From HLUCCA09 sp039822045 (GTDB lineage: Bacteria; Pseudomonadota; Alphaproteobacteria; Rhodobacterales; Rhodobacteraceae): a stretch of DNA of 64,000 bases. Under the pieces are notes generated by a model. It worked only from the letters and a program-made list of their open reading frames with translations. It had not been told where the DNA came from and made no database searches. The stretch is taken from positions 62,001 through 126,000 of the forward strand of contig JBCBMY010000001.1 in assembly GCA_039822045.1 (NCBI GenBank), given 5' to 3'. The translations under genes and the position numbers were made by a program. The stretch's first letter is position 1; each line of letters opens with the position of its first letter. Positions 26,504-33,965 of this stretch are shown here, piece by piece.

Positions 26504-27646
26504 CTACTCCGCAAGCAGCTCGTAGAGGGTCGAATGCAGGAGTTGGGCTTCGGCACCGAAGCGAACGACCACAATGTCCTGTTCGGGCAAAAGGTATACG
26601 ACTTGCCCGCTGTGACCCATTAAGTAGGCAAACGGGCCATGGGGGGCGGCTCCGTCGCGATCCAGCACGTCGTGGCGAAGATGCATGCCATAGGCCCCAT
26701 TCCGCCGCTCGGCCGCCGACAGGTTGGGCAGCACAAAGCTGCGCCAGAGCTCGGGGGGTAGCAACGGCGCGCCGTCGGTTCCGTTTTTCATCACAAACCG
26801 CCCGACCCGCGCCCAATCGATGGCTCGGGCATAGAGGCAGCAATAAGCGGTCACACGGTCGGCTTTCGGGTAGACCCGCCAGTCGGCAGGTGCAGCGCCG
26901 GATGGTCGCCAGATCTTGTCGGCCAGAAGCTCCTGAAGCGGTTGGCCATAGACGCGCTCCAGCACGAGACCGAGGAGGGCGGTATTGGCGCTCTGGTAGT
27001 GGAAGGTCCCCCGATCGGCCAAGTTGACCTCAAGATCCTGCAAAATGGCCTCTGGGCCAAAGGCATGCAGGCGCGCAAGCGGGCCAAACGGCGAGAAGTC
27101 CAGATCGTCCATCGGCCGCGCATCCGTCTTCGGCGGCTCCGGCTCCATCTCAAGCCCGCTCGTCATAGTCAGGGCTTGCTTAACCGTGATGTCAGGCGCA
27201 TCCGGTCCGAGGATCGATTGCAGCGAGGCAGCGAGCCCGTCGATGCGGCCTTCCGAGACGGCCAGCAGAACGAGCGTGCCGACAAGGCTCTTGATCAGCG
27301 AGTAGGAGTTCAGCTTGGTCTCGCGAGAGGCGTCTGGCCCATACTGCTCCACCAGAAGTGTCCCGCCCTGGTCGACAAGCAACGCGCGGCCACCTGCAGC
27401 CGAAAAGCGCGCTTGTGCTTGCGGTGATGCCGCGGTCCCGGCGGGGGGCGCCGGCTGCGGGTGGGCGCCTTCGACACGTTCAAAGCGACCCGAAACCGGC
27501 CAGACGGCGCTTGGAAAGCCCTCGTCCGCAAGAACGACCACTTGCGGCGCGCGGAGGGCAATCGCCCACGCGCCTCCGGTCGCGACCGCCGCGGTCAGGA
27601 GCAAGGCAACGGCAACGCGGCGGCGTCGAGTTCGGTCGATGGACAT
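26504..27646 (-). CDS. Membrane-anchored or exported serine hydrolase, beta-lactamase (class C/EstB) fold
   Basis: A 380-residue protein with an N-terminal arginine-rich stretch and a hydrophobic segment (about residues 11-30), so it is exported or anchored. The catalytic SxxK is SLIK in LNSYSLIKSL, a YxxxN-type second motif is YQSAN, and a KTG-box equivalent is GHSGQ. These fit penicillin-binding-protein-like serine hydrolases; the substrate could be an ester, amide or cell-wall peptide. The ATG at 27646 was chosen because GGGGAAG lies directly upstream and it precedes the signal segment; a TTG at 27679 is less likely. The upstream region contains the 11-bp repeat array. Confidence 0.85.
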   Translation of the reverse strand: MSIDRTRRRRVAVALLLTAAVATGGAWAIALRAPQVVVLADEGFPSAVWPVSGRFERVEGAHPQPAPPAGTAASPQAQARFSAAGGRALLVDQGGTLLVEQYGPDASRETKLNSYSLIKSLVGTLVLLAVSEGRIDGLAASLQSILGPDAPDITVKQALTMTSGLEMEPEPPKTDARPMDDLDFSPFGPLARLHAFGPEAILQDLEVNLADRGTFHYQSANTALLGLVLERVYGQPLQELLADKIWRPSGAAPADWRVYPKADRVTAYCCLYARAIDWARVGRFVMKNGTDGAPLLPPELWRSFVLPNLSAAERRNGAYGMHLRHDVLDRDGAAPHGPFAYLMGHSGQVVYLLPEQDIVVVRFGAEAQLLHSTLYELLAE

Positions 27647-27740
27647 GCTTCCCCGGAGCCAGGTGTTTGGTCTCGGCAATTGGTTGCACGGCCAGAGTGT
27701 GAACGAAAGGAAAAGGGCGCGCCCGGCGGCGCGCCCAGAT

Positions 27741-27824
27741 TCATATGATGCTCATATGGAATTCATATGGTTCTCATACGAAAGTCATACGTTTCTCATA
27801 CGAGATTCATATGCTTTTCATATG
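27741..27824. repeat. Eight-copy array of TCATAYG at an exact 11-bp period
   Basis: The 7-mer TCATATG or TCATACG starts at 27741, 27752, 27763, 27774, 27785, 27796, 27807 and 27818, always exactly 11 bp apart, with 4-bp variable spacers. Units 1-3 and 7-8 are TCATATG and units 4-6 are TCATACG. The array is AT-rich inside GC-rich DNA and lies between the rplI stop (14 bp away) and the start of the serine hydrolase. An 11-bp step is not a codon multiple, so it is not coding; it is close to one helical turn, so all copies face the same side of the DNA. Function is unknown. Confidence 0.9.
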
Positions 27825-27837
27825 GGGTGTTGCGCCG

Positions 27838-28476
27838 TCAGGGCTGCGCCTCTCCGTCCGTCGAATTGCCTTCCTCGACCCGCGTCGTGTCCGGGGCGCC
27901 CTCGCCCAGATCGTCCAGGGCCGCGCCTCCGATATCGTCGAAGAGCTCGGCAATTTCGAACTCCGCCGCCGCTTCCTCTTCGGCCGCAAGCTCCTGAATC
28001 GACTTGCCCGACGCTTGCAGAACGGCCTCTTCTTCCGAGCGGGCCACGTTCAGCGTGATGCCAACCTCGACCTCGGGGTGCAGGACAACCAGCACCTCGT
28101 GGAGGCCGAGCTCTTTGATCGGCTTGCCAAGCTGCACCTGTCCCTTATCGACCGTGACGCCGGCCTCAGTTGCCGCCTCGGCCGCGTCACGCGGGGTGAC
28201 GGAGCCATAAAGCGACCCAGAATCTGAGGCTTGGCGGATAATGACAAAGCTCTGGCCCTCAAGCGATGACGCAAGGCTTTCGGCCTCTTTCTTGGTCTCG
28301 AGGTTCCGCGCTTCGAGTTGCGCCTTGTCGGATTCGAACCGGGCGATGTTCGCCTCATTGGCGCGCAGCGCCTTTCCCTGCGGCAGCAGGAAGTTGCGGG
28401 CATAGCCCTCCTTCACGGAGACGACTTCTCCCATCTGGCCGAGCTTGGCCACGCGTTCCAGCAGGATCACTTCCAT
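27838..28476 (-). CDS. rplI: 50S ribosomal protein L9 with a long acidic C-terminal extension
   Basis: A 212-residue L9. The N-terminal rRNA-binding domain (MEVILLERVAKLGQMGEVV, then GYARNFLLPQGKA) and the C-terminal domain (SVTPRDAAEA region) are normal up to about residue 150. Beyond that comes an extension of roughly 60 residues rich in Glu, Ala and Asp that ordinary L9 lacks. Extended L9 proteins occur in Rhodobacteraceae. It is the third gene of the rpsF-rpsR-rplI operon. Confidence 0.95.
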   Translation of the reverse strand: MEVILLERVAKLGQMGEVVSVKEGYARNFLLPQGKALRANEANIARFESDKAQLEARNLETKKEAESLASSLEGQSFVIIRQASDSGSLYGSVTPRDAAEAATEAGVTVDKGQVQLGKPIKELGLHEVLVVLHPEVEVGITLNVARSEEEAVLQASGKSIQELAAEEEAAAEFEIAELFDDIGGAALDDLGEGAPDTTRVEEGNSTDGEAQP

Positions 28477-28488
28477 ATCGGTGTCTCC

Positions 28489-28716
28489 TTACTTCACGGC
28501 GTAGGGCAGGAGCGCCAGAAAACGCGCCCGCTTGATGGCCCGGGCAAGTTCACGCTGCTTCTTGGCCGACACCGCGGTGATGCGCGACGGCACGATCTTG
28601 CCGCGCTCCGAGATGTAGCGCTGCAGGAGCCGGGTGTCCTTATAGTCGATCTTGGGCGCATTGTCCCCCGAGAACGGGCAGACCTTGCGGCGGCGGAAAA
28701 ACGGTTTTGCTGCCAT
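28489..28716 (-). CDS. rpsR: 30S ribosomal protein S18
   Basis: A 75-residue S18 with the family segments RRRKVCPF, IDYKDTRLLQRYI and SRITAVSAKKQRELARAIKRAR. It binds the platform of the small subunit together with S6. It lies between rpsF and rplI with short gaps (23 and 12 bp). Confidence 0.97.
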   Translation of the reverse strand: MAAKPFFRRRKVCPFSGDNAPKIDYKDTRLLQRYISERGKIVPSRITAVSAKKQRELARAIKRARFLALLPYAVK

Positions 28717-28739
28717 GATTTATCCTCCGTTCCTAAAGC

Positions 28740-29093
28740 TCAGCGGCGCTCGCGGCGGCTGTCGCGCTCGTCGCGTTTCTGCATCTGGATCGAGGGACCC
28801 TCGGCATGGGCGTCGACCTTGACGGTCAGCACGCGCATCACGTCGTCGTGAAGCCGCATAAGACGCTCCATCTCCTGAACCGCCTCGGCGGGCGCACTCG
28901 TGCGTAGGAAGGAGTAGTGGCCCTTGCGGTTCTTGTTGATCTTATAGGCCATGGTCTTGACCCCCCAGTATTCCTGGTGGGCGACTTGGCCTCCGTTGTC
29001 GGCGAGAACGGCGCCGAAATGGTCGATCAGACCTTCGGCCTGCGCGTTGGACAGGTCCTGACGCGCAATGAAGACATGCTCATAAAGCGGCAT
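28740..29093 (-). CDS. rpsF: 30S ribosomal protein S6
   Basis: A 117-residue S6 starting MPLYEHVFIARQDLS, with the KTMAYKINKNRKGHY core strand and a charged, probably disordered C-terminal tail. The ATG at 29093 is preferred to a GTG six bases upstream because TTGGAG lies at normal spacing. It is the first gene of the rpsF-rpsR-rplI operon; S6 with S18 usually represses this operon through the mRNA leader, and a candidate hairpin is seen there. Confidence 0.96.
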   Translation of the reverse strand: MPLYEHVFIARQDLSNAQAEGLIDHFGAVLADNGGQVAHQEYWGVKTMAYKINKNRKGHYSFLRTSAPAEAVQEMERLMRLHDDVMRVLTVKVDAHAEGPSIQMQKRDERDSRRERR

Positions 29094-29125
29094 GATCACT
29101 CCAATTTTTCAGGGCGCGCTTCAAA

Positions 29126-29154
29126 GGACGGGTAGGGGCTTCCGCGCCCCGTCC
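29126..29154 (-). promoter_or_regulatory. Candidate S6:S18-binding leader hairpin of the rpsF operon
   Basis: On the rpsF-sense strand, outer arms GGAC/GTCC and inner arms GGGGC/GCCCC form a hairpin about 35-60 nt before the start codon, with a 3'-side bulge that includes CCCG. The known autoregulatory motif in rpsF leaders is a hairpin with a CCG-containing bulge that mimics the 16S rRNA site of S6:S18. Agreement is by eye only. Confidence 0.4.
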
Positions 29155-29345
29155 ACGAGAGGCCGCGCCGGATGGCGATGTGCGGAAGTTTGGCGCTTAT
29201 ACACGGCCCGAACTGCAATGCAAGCGCAGCGATTTGCGCCCCTGCGGCACCCCCTGTGCGAAAACCAGTAATGGAAAGTTGCACAGAGTGTCGCACCTAT
29301 AGGTCACACACCTCACGCCAACCCAACCAGTGGAGCTTCCTCCCC

Positions 29346-29948
29346 ATGAAATCGCTTCTTACTGCCGCCGGGCTTGCCGGCGCGCTCGTCCTGGCCCCGG
29401 CCGCCCACGCCGAGACCTGGACCGCCGATCCGTCACACACCGAAGTGCTGGTGTCTTGGGATCACGCCGGGTTTTCGCGTCAATCGCTGAAATTCCATGC
29501 CTTCGAAGGCGCGCTGACCTTTGAGCCCGACAACGTAGAAGGCGCCTCTGCAAACTTTGCAATCATCGCGGACAGCGTCGATTCCGGCGTCGAGATGTTT
29601 GACGGGCATCTGAAGGGCGAAACGTTCCTCGACGTTGCCAATCACCCCCAGATCACCTTCGTGTCGACAGGCGTCGTGCAGACGGGTGATATGACCGTTG
29701 AAGTCACGGGCGAAATGACGATCAAGGGCGTCACGAACCCCGCAACGTTCGAAGTCACGGTGCACAGCCTGGGCGAGCATCCGGTGGGGGCGTTCTTCGA
29801 CTTCTACCAGGGCGAATGGCTGGGCTTTACAGCCACGGCCACGATCAACCGCTCCGACTGGGGGCTCGCCGCTATGATCCCCGTGGGATCAGATGAACTC
29901 GAGATCGTGATCAACACCGAGATGAAGGCATCGGGCTCCGAAGGCTAA
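29346..29948 (+). CDS. YceI-family periplasmic protein
   Basis: A 200-residue lipocalin-like protein with a signal peptide (cleavage after AHA, near residue 20). The mature part starts ETWTADPSHTEVLVSWDHAGFS and contains FDGHLKGETFLDVANHPQITF and GVTNPATFEV, typical of YceI. Members bind polyisoprenoids or quinone-like lipids. It is convergent with a cytochrome b561-YceI fusion gene, and the two genes share a terminator hairpin. The ATG at 29346 begins the signal peptide. Confidence 0.92.
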   Translation: MKSLLTAAGLAGALVLAPAAHAETWTADPSHTEVLVSWDHAGFSRQSLKFHAFEGALTFEPDNVEGASANFAIIADSVDSGVEMFDGHLKGETFLDVANHPQITFVSTGVVQTGDMTVEVTGEMTIKGVTNPATFEVTVHSLGEHPVGAFFDFYQGEWLGFTATATINRSDWGLAAMIPVGSDELEIVINTEMKASGSEG

Positions 29949-29976
29949 ACCCTGCCTTCCAGGAAAAGAATGAGTA

Positions 29977-30009
29977 GCCGCCGGCGAATTCGCCGGCGGC
30001 CTTTTTTTT
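29977..30009. terminator. Bidirectional terminator between the two YceI genes
   Basis: A perfect 24-bp palindrome (29977-30000, arms of GCCGCCGGCGAA type) is followed by a run of eight T on the plus strand. It sits 28 bp after the yceI stop and 16 bp from the end of the convergent fusion gene. The T-tract favours the plus direction. Confidence 0.9.
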
Positions 30010-30015
30010 GTCCGA

Positions 30016-31230
30016 CTAGTTCGACGCGCGGGTCGCGGTCACAGTTGCGGCAATGCCCACGCTGAACCCAAGCGACCCCTCATCCGACTGTCCCATGCCG
30101 ATGGAGAAGTCGCGCCGGTCGACGCTCGTTGAGAGGGTTGCTGTGGCGGTGTCGCCTTCAAGGGTTAGCTCGAACGGGATGTCTTGAGGAACGCTGGCGT
30201 CGCGGATGTCGAGGCTGCCCACGGCGCGGTACAGCCCCTCCGCCTCGCCCGAAAGCAGGTCGGCCGTAAAGGTCGCGGTCGGGTGGTTTTCGGCATCGAA
30301 GAAGTCGGCACCCATGGCTTGTCCGGTGACGGACCCGAGCGTCAGCGACGGGATCGCAATCGTGACCTCGACCGTGCCATGACTGCCGTCGACGGGCGTT
30401 TCGGAGAAGGCAATCGCGGCGGTCCAGTCGGCAAAGCTGCCCGTCACGTCGGACCCAAGCTGGCGGATGGTGATCGAGATGTCGCCGGTCTCGACGGTCC
30501 AATCGGACACAACCTCCTCGAGAGGGGCCTGCGCTGCGACGGCTTCGCCTTTGTGGTAGACCCCGAGGACGCCGCCCAGCACGATTGCCCCCGCGAACAC
30601 GGCGACGGCAGCGCTGGGAGCGATCCAGGCCTTGGGCGGCTCGGCGTCGGTCTCGGGAGCGGCCTCGGTCATTCCGGGCAGCATGCGGCGGAGCGTGTCG
30701 TCGCGGTCGATGAAGTGGTGCTTCAGGGCGCCGGCAATGTGCAGGAGCACGGTGATCGCCAAAACTCGCTCGAAGACGATGTGCAGCCCGGCGAAGAGTT
30801 CTGCAAGCTCAGCGTCTTTCGGGACGAAGGGGAGCGATTGGCCGAAGGGCCACCAGATGGGGGCGAAGCCCTCGGTTGCCGAATGGTGGAGCCATCCCGA
30901 AAGCGGAACGAGGACGAGCGCGCCATAAAGAAGCCAGTGGGCAATGCTTGCCGCAAGGGTTTCGGCGGTGCGGTGGGGATGAAGGTGGACCGGACGCGGC
31001 TGAATGATCGCCCAGACGATGCGCGCCAGCGCCAGGAGGAAGACCAGCACACCGAAGGTCTTGTGGATGGAGAACAAGGTGGCCTTTTGGGCGATCTCCT
31101 CGGACGTGTCGGCGGGCAGGCCGTTGGCGACAATGCCGAGGGGAATCAGCGCGATGACGAGGACGGCGATCGTCCAGTGAAAGAGCTTGGCGAGGCTTCC
31201 GAAGGACGAGGCGGTGTTTTGGAGGGGCAT
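30016..31230 (-). CDS. Cytochrome b561 - YceI fusion protein
   Basis: A 404-residue fusion. Residues about 1-190 are a four-helix cytochrome b561 domain with candidate haem histidines in LFHWTI, IHKTFG, GWLHHS and LLHIAGALKHHF. After a linker and an additional hydrophobic segment (about 205-225) comes a YceI lipocalin domain (about 240-404). A b561 unit joined to YceI suggests electron transfer involving a quinone or isoprenoid held by the YceI part; this is inferred. Its partner-like free YceI gene is convergent and adjacent. Confidence 0.9.
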   Translation of the reverse strand: MPLQNTASSFGSLAKLFHWTIAVLVIALIPLGIVANGLPADTSEEIAQKATLFSIHKTFGVLVFLLALARIVWAIIQPRPVHLHPHRTAETLAASIAHWLLYGALVLVPLSGWLHHSATEGFAPIWWPFGQSLPFVPKDAELAELFAGLHIVFERVLAITVLLHIAGALKHHFIDRDDTLRRMLPGMTEAAPETDAEPPKAWIAPSAAVAVFAGAIVLGGVLGVYHKGEAVAAQAPLEEVVSDWTVETGDISITIRQLGSDVTGSFADWTAAIAFSETPVDGSHGTVEVTIAIPSLTLGSVTGQAMGADFFDAENHPTATFTADLLSGEAEGLYRAVGSLDIRDASVPQDIPFELTLEGDTATATLSTSVDRRDFSIGMGQSDEGSLGFSVGIAATVTATRASN

Positions 31231-31433
31231 GACGGGCTCCGGGCTGGGATGCTCCTTGACCTACTGTACCGGTCGCAGGTCTCAAGCGCGAGATGCGCAC
31301 AGCGATGTCATCGTATGCGCGCGGGTCCGCGCACGCGCCAGCCGGTTGTGGACCGCTGCGCAGGGCGCTAGTCAGGCGAGCAGGCCGCGGGAGACGCGGT
31401 GACGAACGGGGCGTTGGAGAAGTGGGGGCGAGC

Positions 31434-32375
31434 ATGGCGCGCGCATTCGTGTTCCCGGGGCAGGGGGCGCAATCCATCGGGATGGGTCGGGACCTTGCCA
31501 CGACATGGCCCGCGGCGGCACGGGTTTTCGAGGAGGTGGATGACGCGCTGAGCGAACGGCTTTCGGCCCTGATCTGGGAGGGCGAGGCAGAGGAACTGAC
31601 GCTGACGCAGAATGCTCAGCCCGCACTGATGGCCATGTCGATGGCGTCGATGGCCGCGCTCAACGCCGAGGGCGTGACGGTCGAGCAGGCAGGGTTCGTC
31701 GCTGGCCATTCCCTTGGTGAGTATTCCGCGCTCTGTGCGGCCGGTGCATTTTCAGTGGGAGATGCTGCGCGGCTGCTCCGGCGGCGCGGGCGGGCGATGC
31801 AGGCGGCCGTTCCGGTGGGCGTGGGTGCCATGGCCGCCCTTCTGGGCCTTGACCTTGCGACGGTGCGCGAGGTGGCGGCAGAGGCGGCCGAGGGCGAGGT
31901 CTGTACGGCCGCCAACGACAATGATCCGGCTCAAGTGGTCGTTTCGGGGCATCGGACGGCCGTGGAACGCGCCGTCGAGATTGCAAAAGGTCGGGGCGCC
32001 AAACGAGCGGTGATGTTGCCGGTCTCGGCCCCCTTTCATTGCTCCTTGATGCAGCCGGCCGCCGATGAGATGGCAGAGGCGCTGGCAGAGGTGGCCATCG
32101 CCGAGCCCCGGGTGCCTTTGGTTGCAAATTTGCGTGCCGCGGCAGTGAGCGCGCCCGACGAGATCCGCGCGCTTTTGGTGGAGCAGGTTACCGGCGTTGT
32201 CCGCTGGCGGGAGTCGGTGATGTGGATGGCGGAGCAGGGTGTAGCCGAGCTGTGGGAGATTGGCGCAGGCAAAGCTCTCTCGGGAATGGCGCGGCGGATC
32301 GACAAGGGTCTTGGCGTCGTCGCGGTCGGGACCGTTGAGCAGGTGCGCGCGGCGGCCGCGAGCCTGCAGGCCTAG
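31434..32375 (+). CDS. fabD: Malonyl-CoA:ACP transacylase
   Basis: A 313-residue enzyme that loads malonyl groups onto ACP. It begins MARAFVFPGQGAQSIGMG (the oxyanion-hole motif GQGAQ) and has the nucleophile Ser93 in GHSLGEY. The catalytic His is in the SAPFHCSLM segment. The ATG at 31434 is the family start. It is first in the fabD-fabG-acpP-fabF series and diverges from the b561-YceI gene. Confidence 0.96.
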   Translation: MARAFVFPGQGAQSIGMGRDLATTWPAAARVFEEVDDALSERLSALIWEGEAEELTLTQNAQPALMAMSMASMAALNAEGVTVEQAGFVAGHSLGEYSALCAAGAFSVGDAARLLRRRGRAMQAAVPVGVGAMAALLGLDLATVREVAAEAAEGEVCTAANDNDPAQVVVSGHRTAVERAVEIAKGRGAKRAVMLPVSAPFHCSLMQPAADEMAEALAEVAIAEPRVPLVANLRAAAVSAPDEIRALLVEQVTGVVRWRESVMWMAEQGVAELWEIGAGKALSGMARRIDKGLGVVAVGTVEQVRAAAASLQA

Positions 32376-32389
32376 GGAAAGGACGAGAG

Positions 32390-33127
32390 ATGTTCGATTT
32401 GAGCGGAAAGGCGGCGCTGGTCACCGGCGCGTCCGGTGGGATTGGGGGCGAGGTGGCCCGGGCGCTCCATGGCGCGGGAGCAACGGTTGGCCTGTCCGGC
32501 ACGCGGGAGGATCCGCTGCATGCACTTGCTGCGGATTTGGGAGATCGGGCCCACGTTCTGCCCTGCAACCTGAGCGATGCTGAGGCGGTCGCGGCGCTGC
32601 CGAAGCAGGCGGCAGAGGCGATGGGCGCGGTCGACATCCTGGTGAACAATGCTGGCATCACGCGAGACAACCTGTTCATGCGGATGTCGGACGAGGAATG
32701 GGCGCAGGTGCTTGAGGTCAACCTGACCTCTGCCTTCCGGCTGACCAAGGCGGTGCTGCGCGGCATGATGAAAGCCCGCTGGGGACGGATTGTGAATGTC
32801 GGGTCGGTGGTCGGAGCGACCGGCAATCCGGGTCAGGGCAACTATGCTGCGGCCAAGGCCGGTCTTGTCGGCATGTCCAAGAGCCTCGCCTATGAAGTTG
32901 CCAGCCGGGGCGTGACGGTGAATGTCGTGGCGCCGGGCTTTGTGGCGACCGCCATGACCGACAAGCTGACAGATGAGCAGAAGGACGCGATCCTCAAGCA
33001 GGTGCCGGCGGGGCGCATGGGCGACCCGGGCGAAATCGGAGCCGCTGTTCTCTATCTTGCCAGCTCCGAGGCGGCCTATACGACCGGGACCGTGCTCCAC
33101 GTAAATGGCGGTTTGGCGATGATCTGA
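32390..33127 (+). CDS. fabG: 3-oxoacyl-ACP reductase
   Basis: A 245-residue short-chain dehydrogenase carrying out the NADPH-dependent reduction of beta-ketoacyl-ACP. The Rossmann motif is TGASGGIG, the NNAG motif is present (VNNAGIT), and the catalytic Tyr152 and Lys156 are in YAAAKAG. Fifteen bases separate it from fabD, and GGAAAGGACGAG lies before the start. Confidence 0.96.
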   Translation: MFDLSGKAALVTGASGGIGGEVARALHGAGATVGLSGTREDPLHALAADLGDRAHVLPCNLSDAEAVAALPKQAAEAMGAVDILVNNAGITRDNLFMRMSDEEWAQVLEVNLTSAFRLTKAVLRGMMKARWGRIVNVGSVVGATGNPGQGNYAAAKAGLVGMSKSLAYEVASRGVTVNVVAPGFVATAMTDKLTDEQKDAILKQVPAGRMGDPGEIGAAVLYLASSEAAYTTGTVLHVNGGLAMI

Positions 33128-33136
33128 GACCGCTTG

Positions 33137-33160
33137 CGCCGGTGTTCGATCGGCGTTTTT
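33137..33160 (+). terminator. Weak terminator-like hairpin after fabG
   Basis: CGCCG (33137-33141) can pair with CGGCG (33151-33155) and is followed by TTTTT. The stem is short and the loop long, so termination would be partial at best. Confidence 0.4.
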
Positions 33161-33168
33161 CGGAGTTT

Positions 33169-33188
33169 GGGAAAGCGTTTGCTTTCCC
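33169..33188. repeat. Perfect inverted repeat upstream of acpP
   Basis: Arms GGGAAAGC and GCTTTCCC flank GTTT. There is no T-tract after it, so an operator or processing site is as likely as a terminator. Its inner 12 bases, AAGCGTTTGCTT, recur in the terminator ahead of the GTA cluster at 36480-36491. Confidence 0.7.
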
Positions 33189-33389
33189 TGTACGCTATGC
33201 TAATGGGGCGCAACTTTCGGCAGGGGTGCGGCGGATTGGCTCTGTTTGCGCTCCCGTCGATGCCCGCGCGAAACGGGGCAAAAACGCGCGAGTGGGAGAC
33301 AGACCCTGCGCAACAAACCGCTCCGCTGAGGGGCACACAACAAGCATAATTGGGGCGTCGAGCACGCCCTGCGGAAGTGAGGAACGGAT

Positions 33390-33623
33390 ATGAGCGACAT
33401 CGCGGACCGCGTGAAGAAGATTGTGGTCGACCATCTGAGCGTCGAGGAAGACAAGGTGACCGACGGCGCCTCGTTCATTGACGATCTCGGGGCAGACAGC
33501 CTGGACACGGTCGAGTTGGTTATGGCCTTCGAGGAAGAGTTCGGCATCGAGATCCCCGACGACGCAGCTGAGACCATCCAGACCTTTGGCGATGCGGTGA
33601 AGTTCATTACCGAAAAGCAGTAA
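33390..33623 (+). CDS. acpP: Acyl carrier protein
   Basis: A 77-residue acidic ACP. The phosphopantetheine attachment site is Ser37 in GADSLDTVEL. The protein carries growing acyl chains for FabD, FabG and FabF, whose genes flank it. It has its own 262-bp upstream region, consistent with a separate strong promoter, and a hairpin terminator after it. Confidence 0.98.
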   Translation: MSDIADRVKKIVVDHLSVEEDKVTDGASFIDDLGADSLDTVELVMAFEEEFGIEIPDDAAETIQTFGDAVKFITEKQ

Positions 33624-33965
33624 TCCGGACGGATTTCTGACGTAACCGGCGGCGCTCCCATGGGGGCGCCGTTCTTCGTTGCGACCGTGAAAGTTTGCAT
33701 TGTCGCCACTGAACTTGTTTCCGGCATGGCGGCGTGTGTGGGTCCATTGTCGGAGCGGTTGCAGCGCTCCCTCGCGATGTCCTTGCGACCTATGGCAGGC
33801 CGATGAACTGGGCTTGCCGACCTTTGTGCGTCCCGCGTTGTCAGATTTGTAGCCGCGCGCACCGTCGCCGCCCCCAAGCCAGCCACACCCGGTTGCATTG
33901 CACGTGCCGCGCGCTCCGTGTAACAGGCGATCAATAATCAGCGGCAGCAAAAGCTGGGGGCGGGC
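33624..33965 (+). other. Intergenic region between acpP and fabF
   Basis: This 342-bp stretch has no credible gene. It holds the acpP terminator hairpin at its left end; the remainder should carry the fabF promoter, but I saw no convincing -35/-10 pair, repeat or structured RNA. Confidence 0.5.
33650..33677 (+). terminator. Terminator hairpin after acpP
   Basis: GGCGCTCCC (33651-33659) pairs with GGGGGCGCC (33662-33670) with one wobble, extended by an outer C-G pair, followed by GTTCTTCGTT. The stem is strong, the T-tract imperfect. Confidence 0.65.

Noticed and set aside
27741..27824. CRISPR array
   Set aside because: Repeats are 7 bp with 4-bp spacers, far shorter than CRISPR units, and no cas gene is present.
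27745..28227. Plus-strand frame of 160 codons reading through the 11-bp array into antisense rplI
   Set aside because: The first part is the repeat itself, the rest is rplI antisense; an 11-bp unit does not preserve frame.
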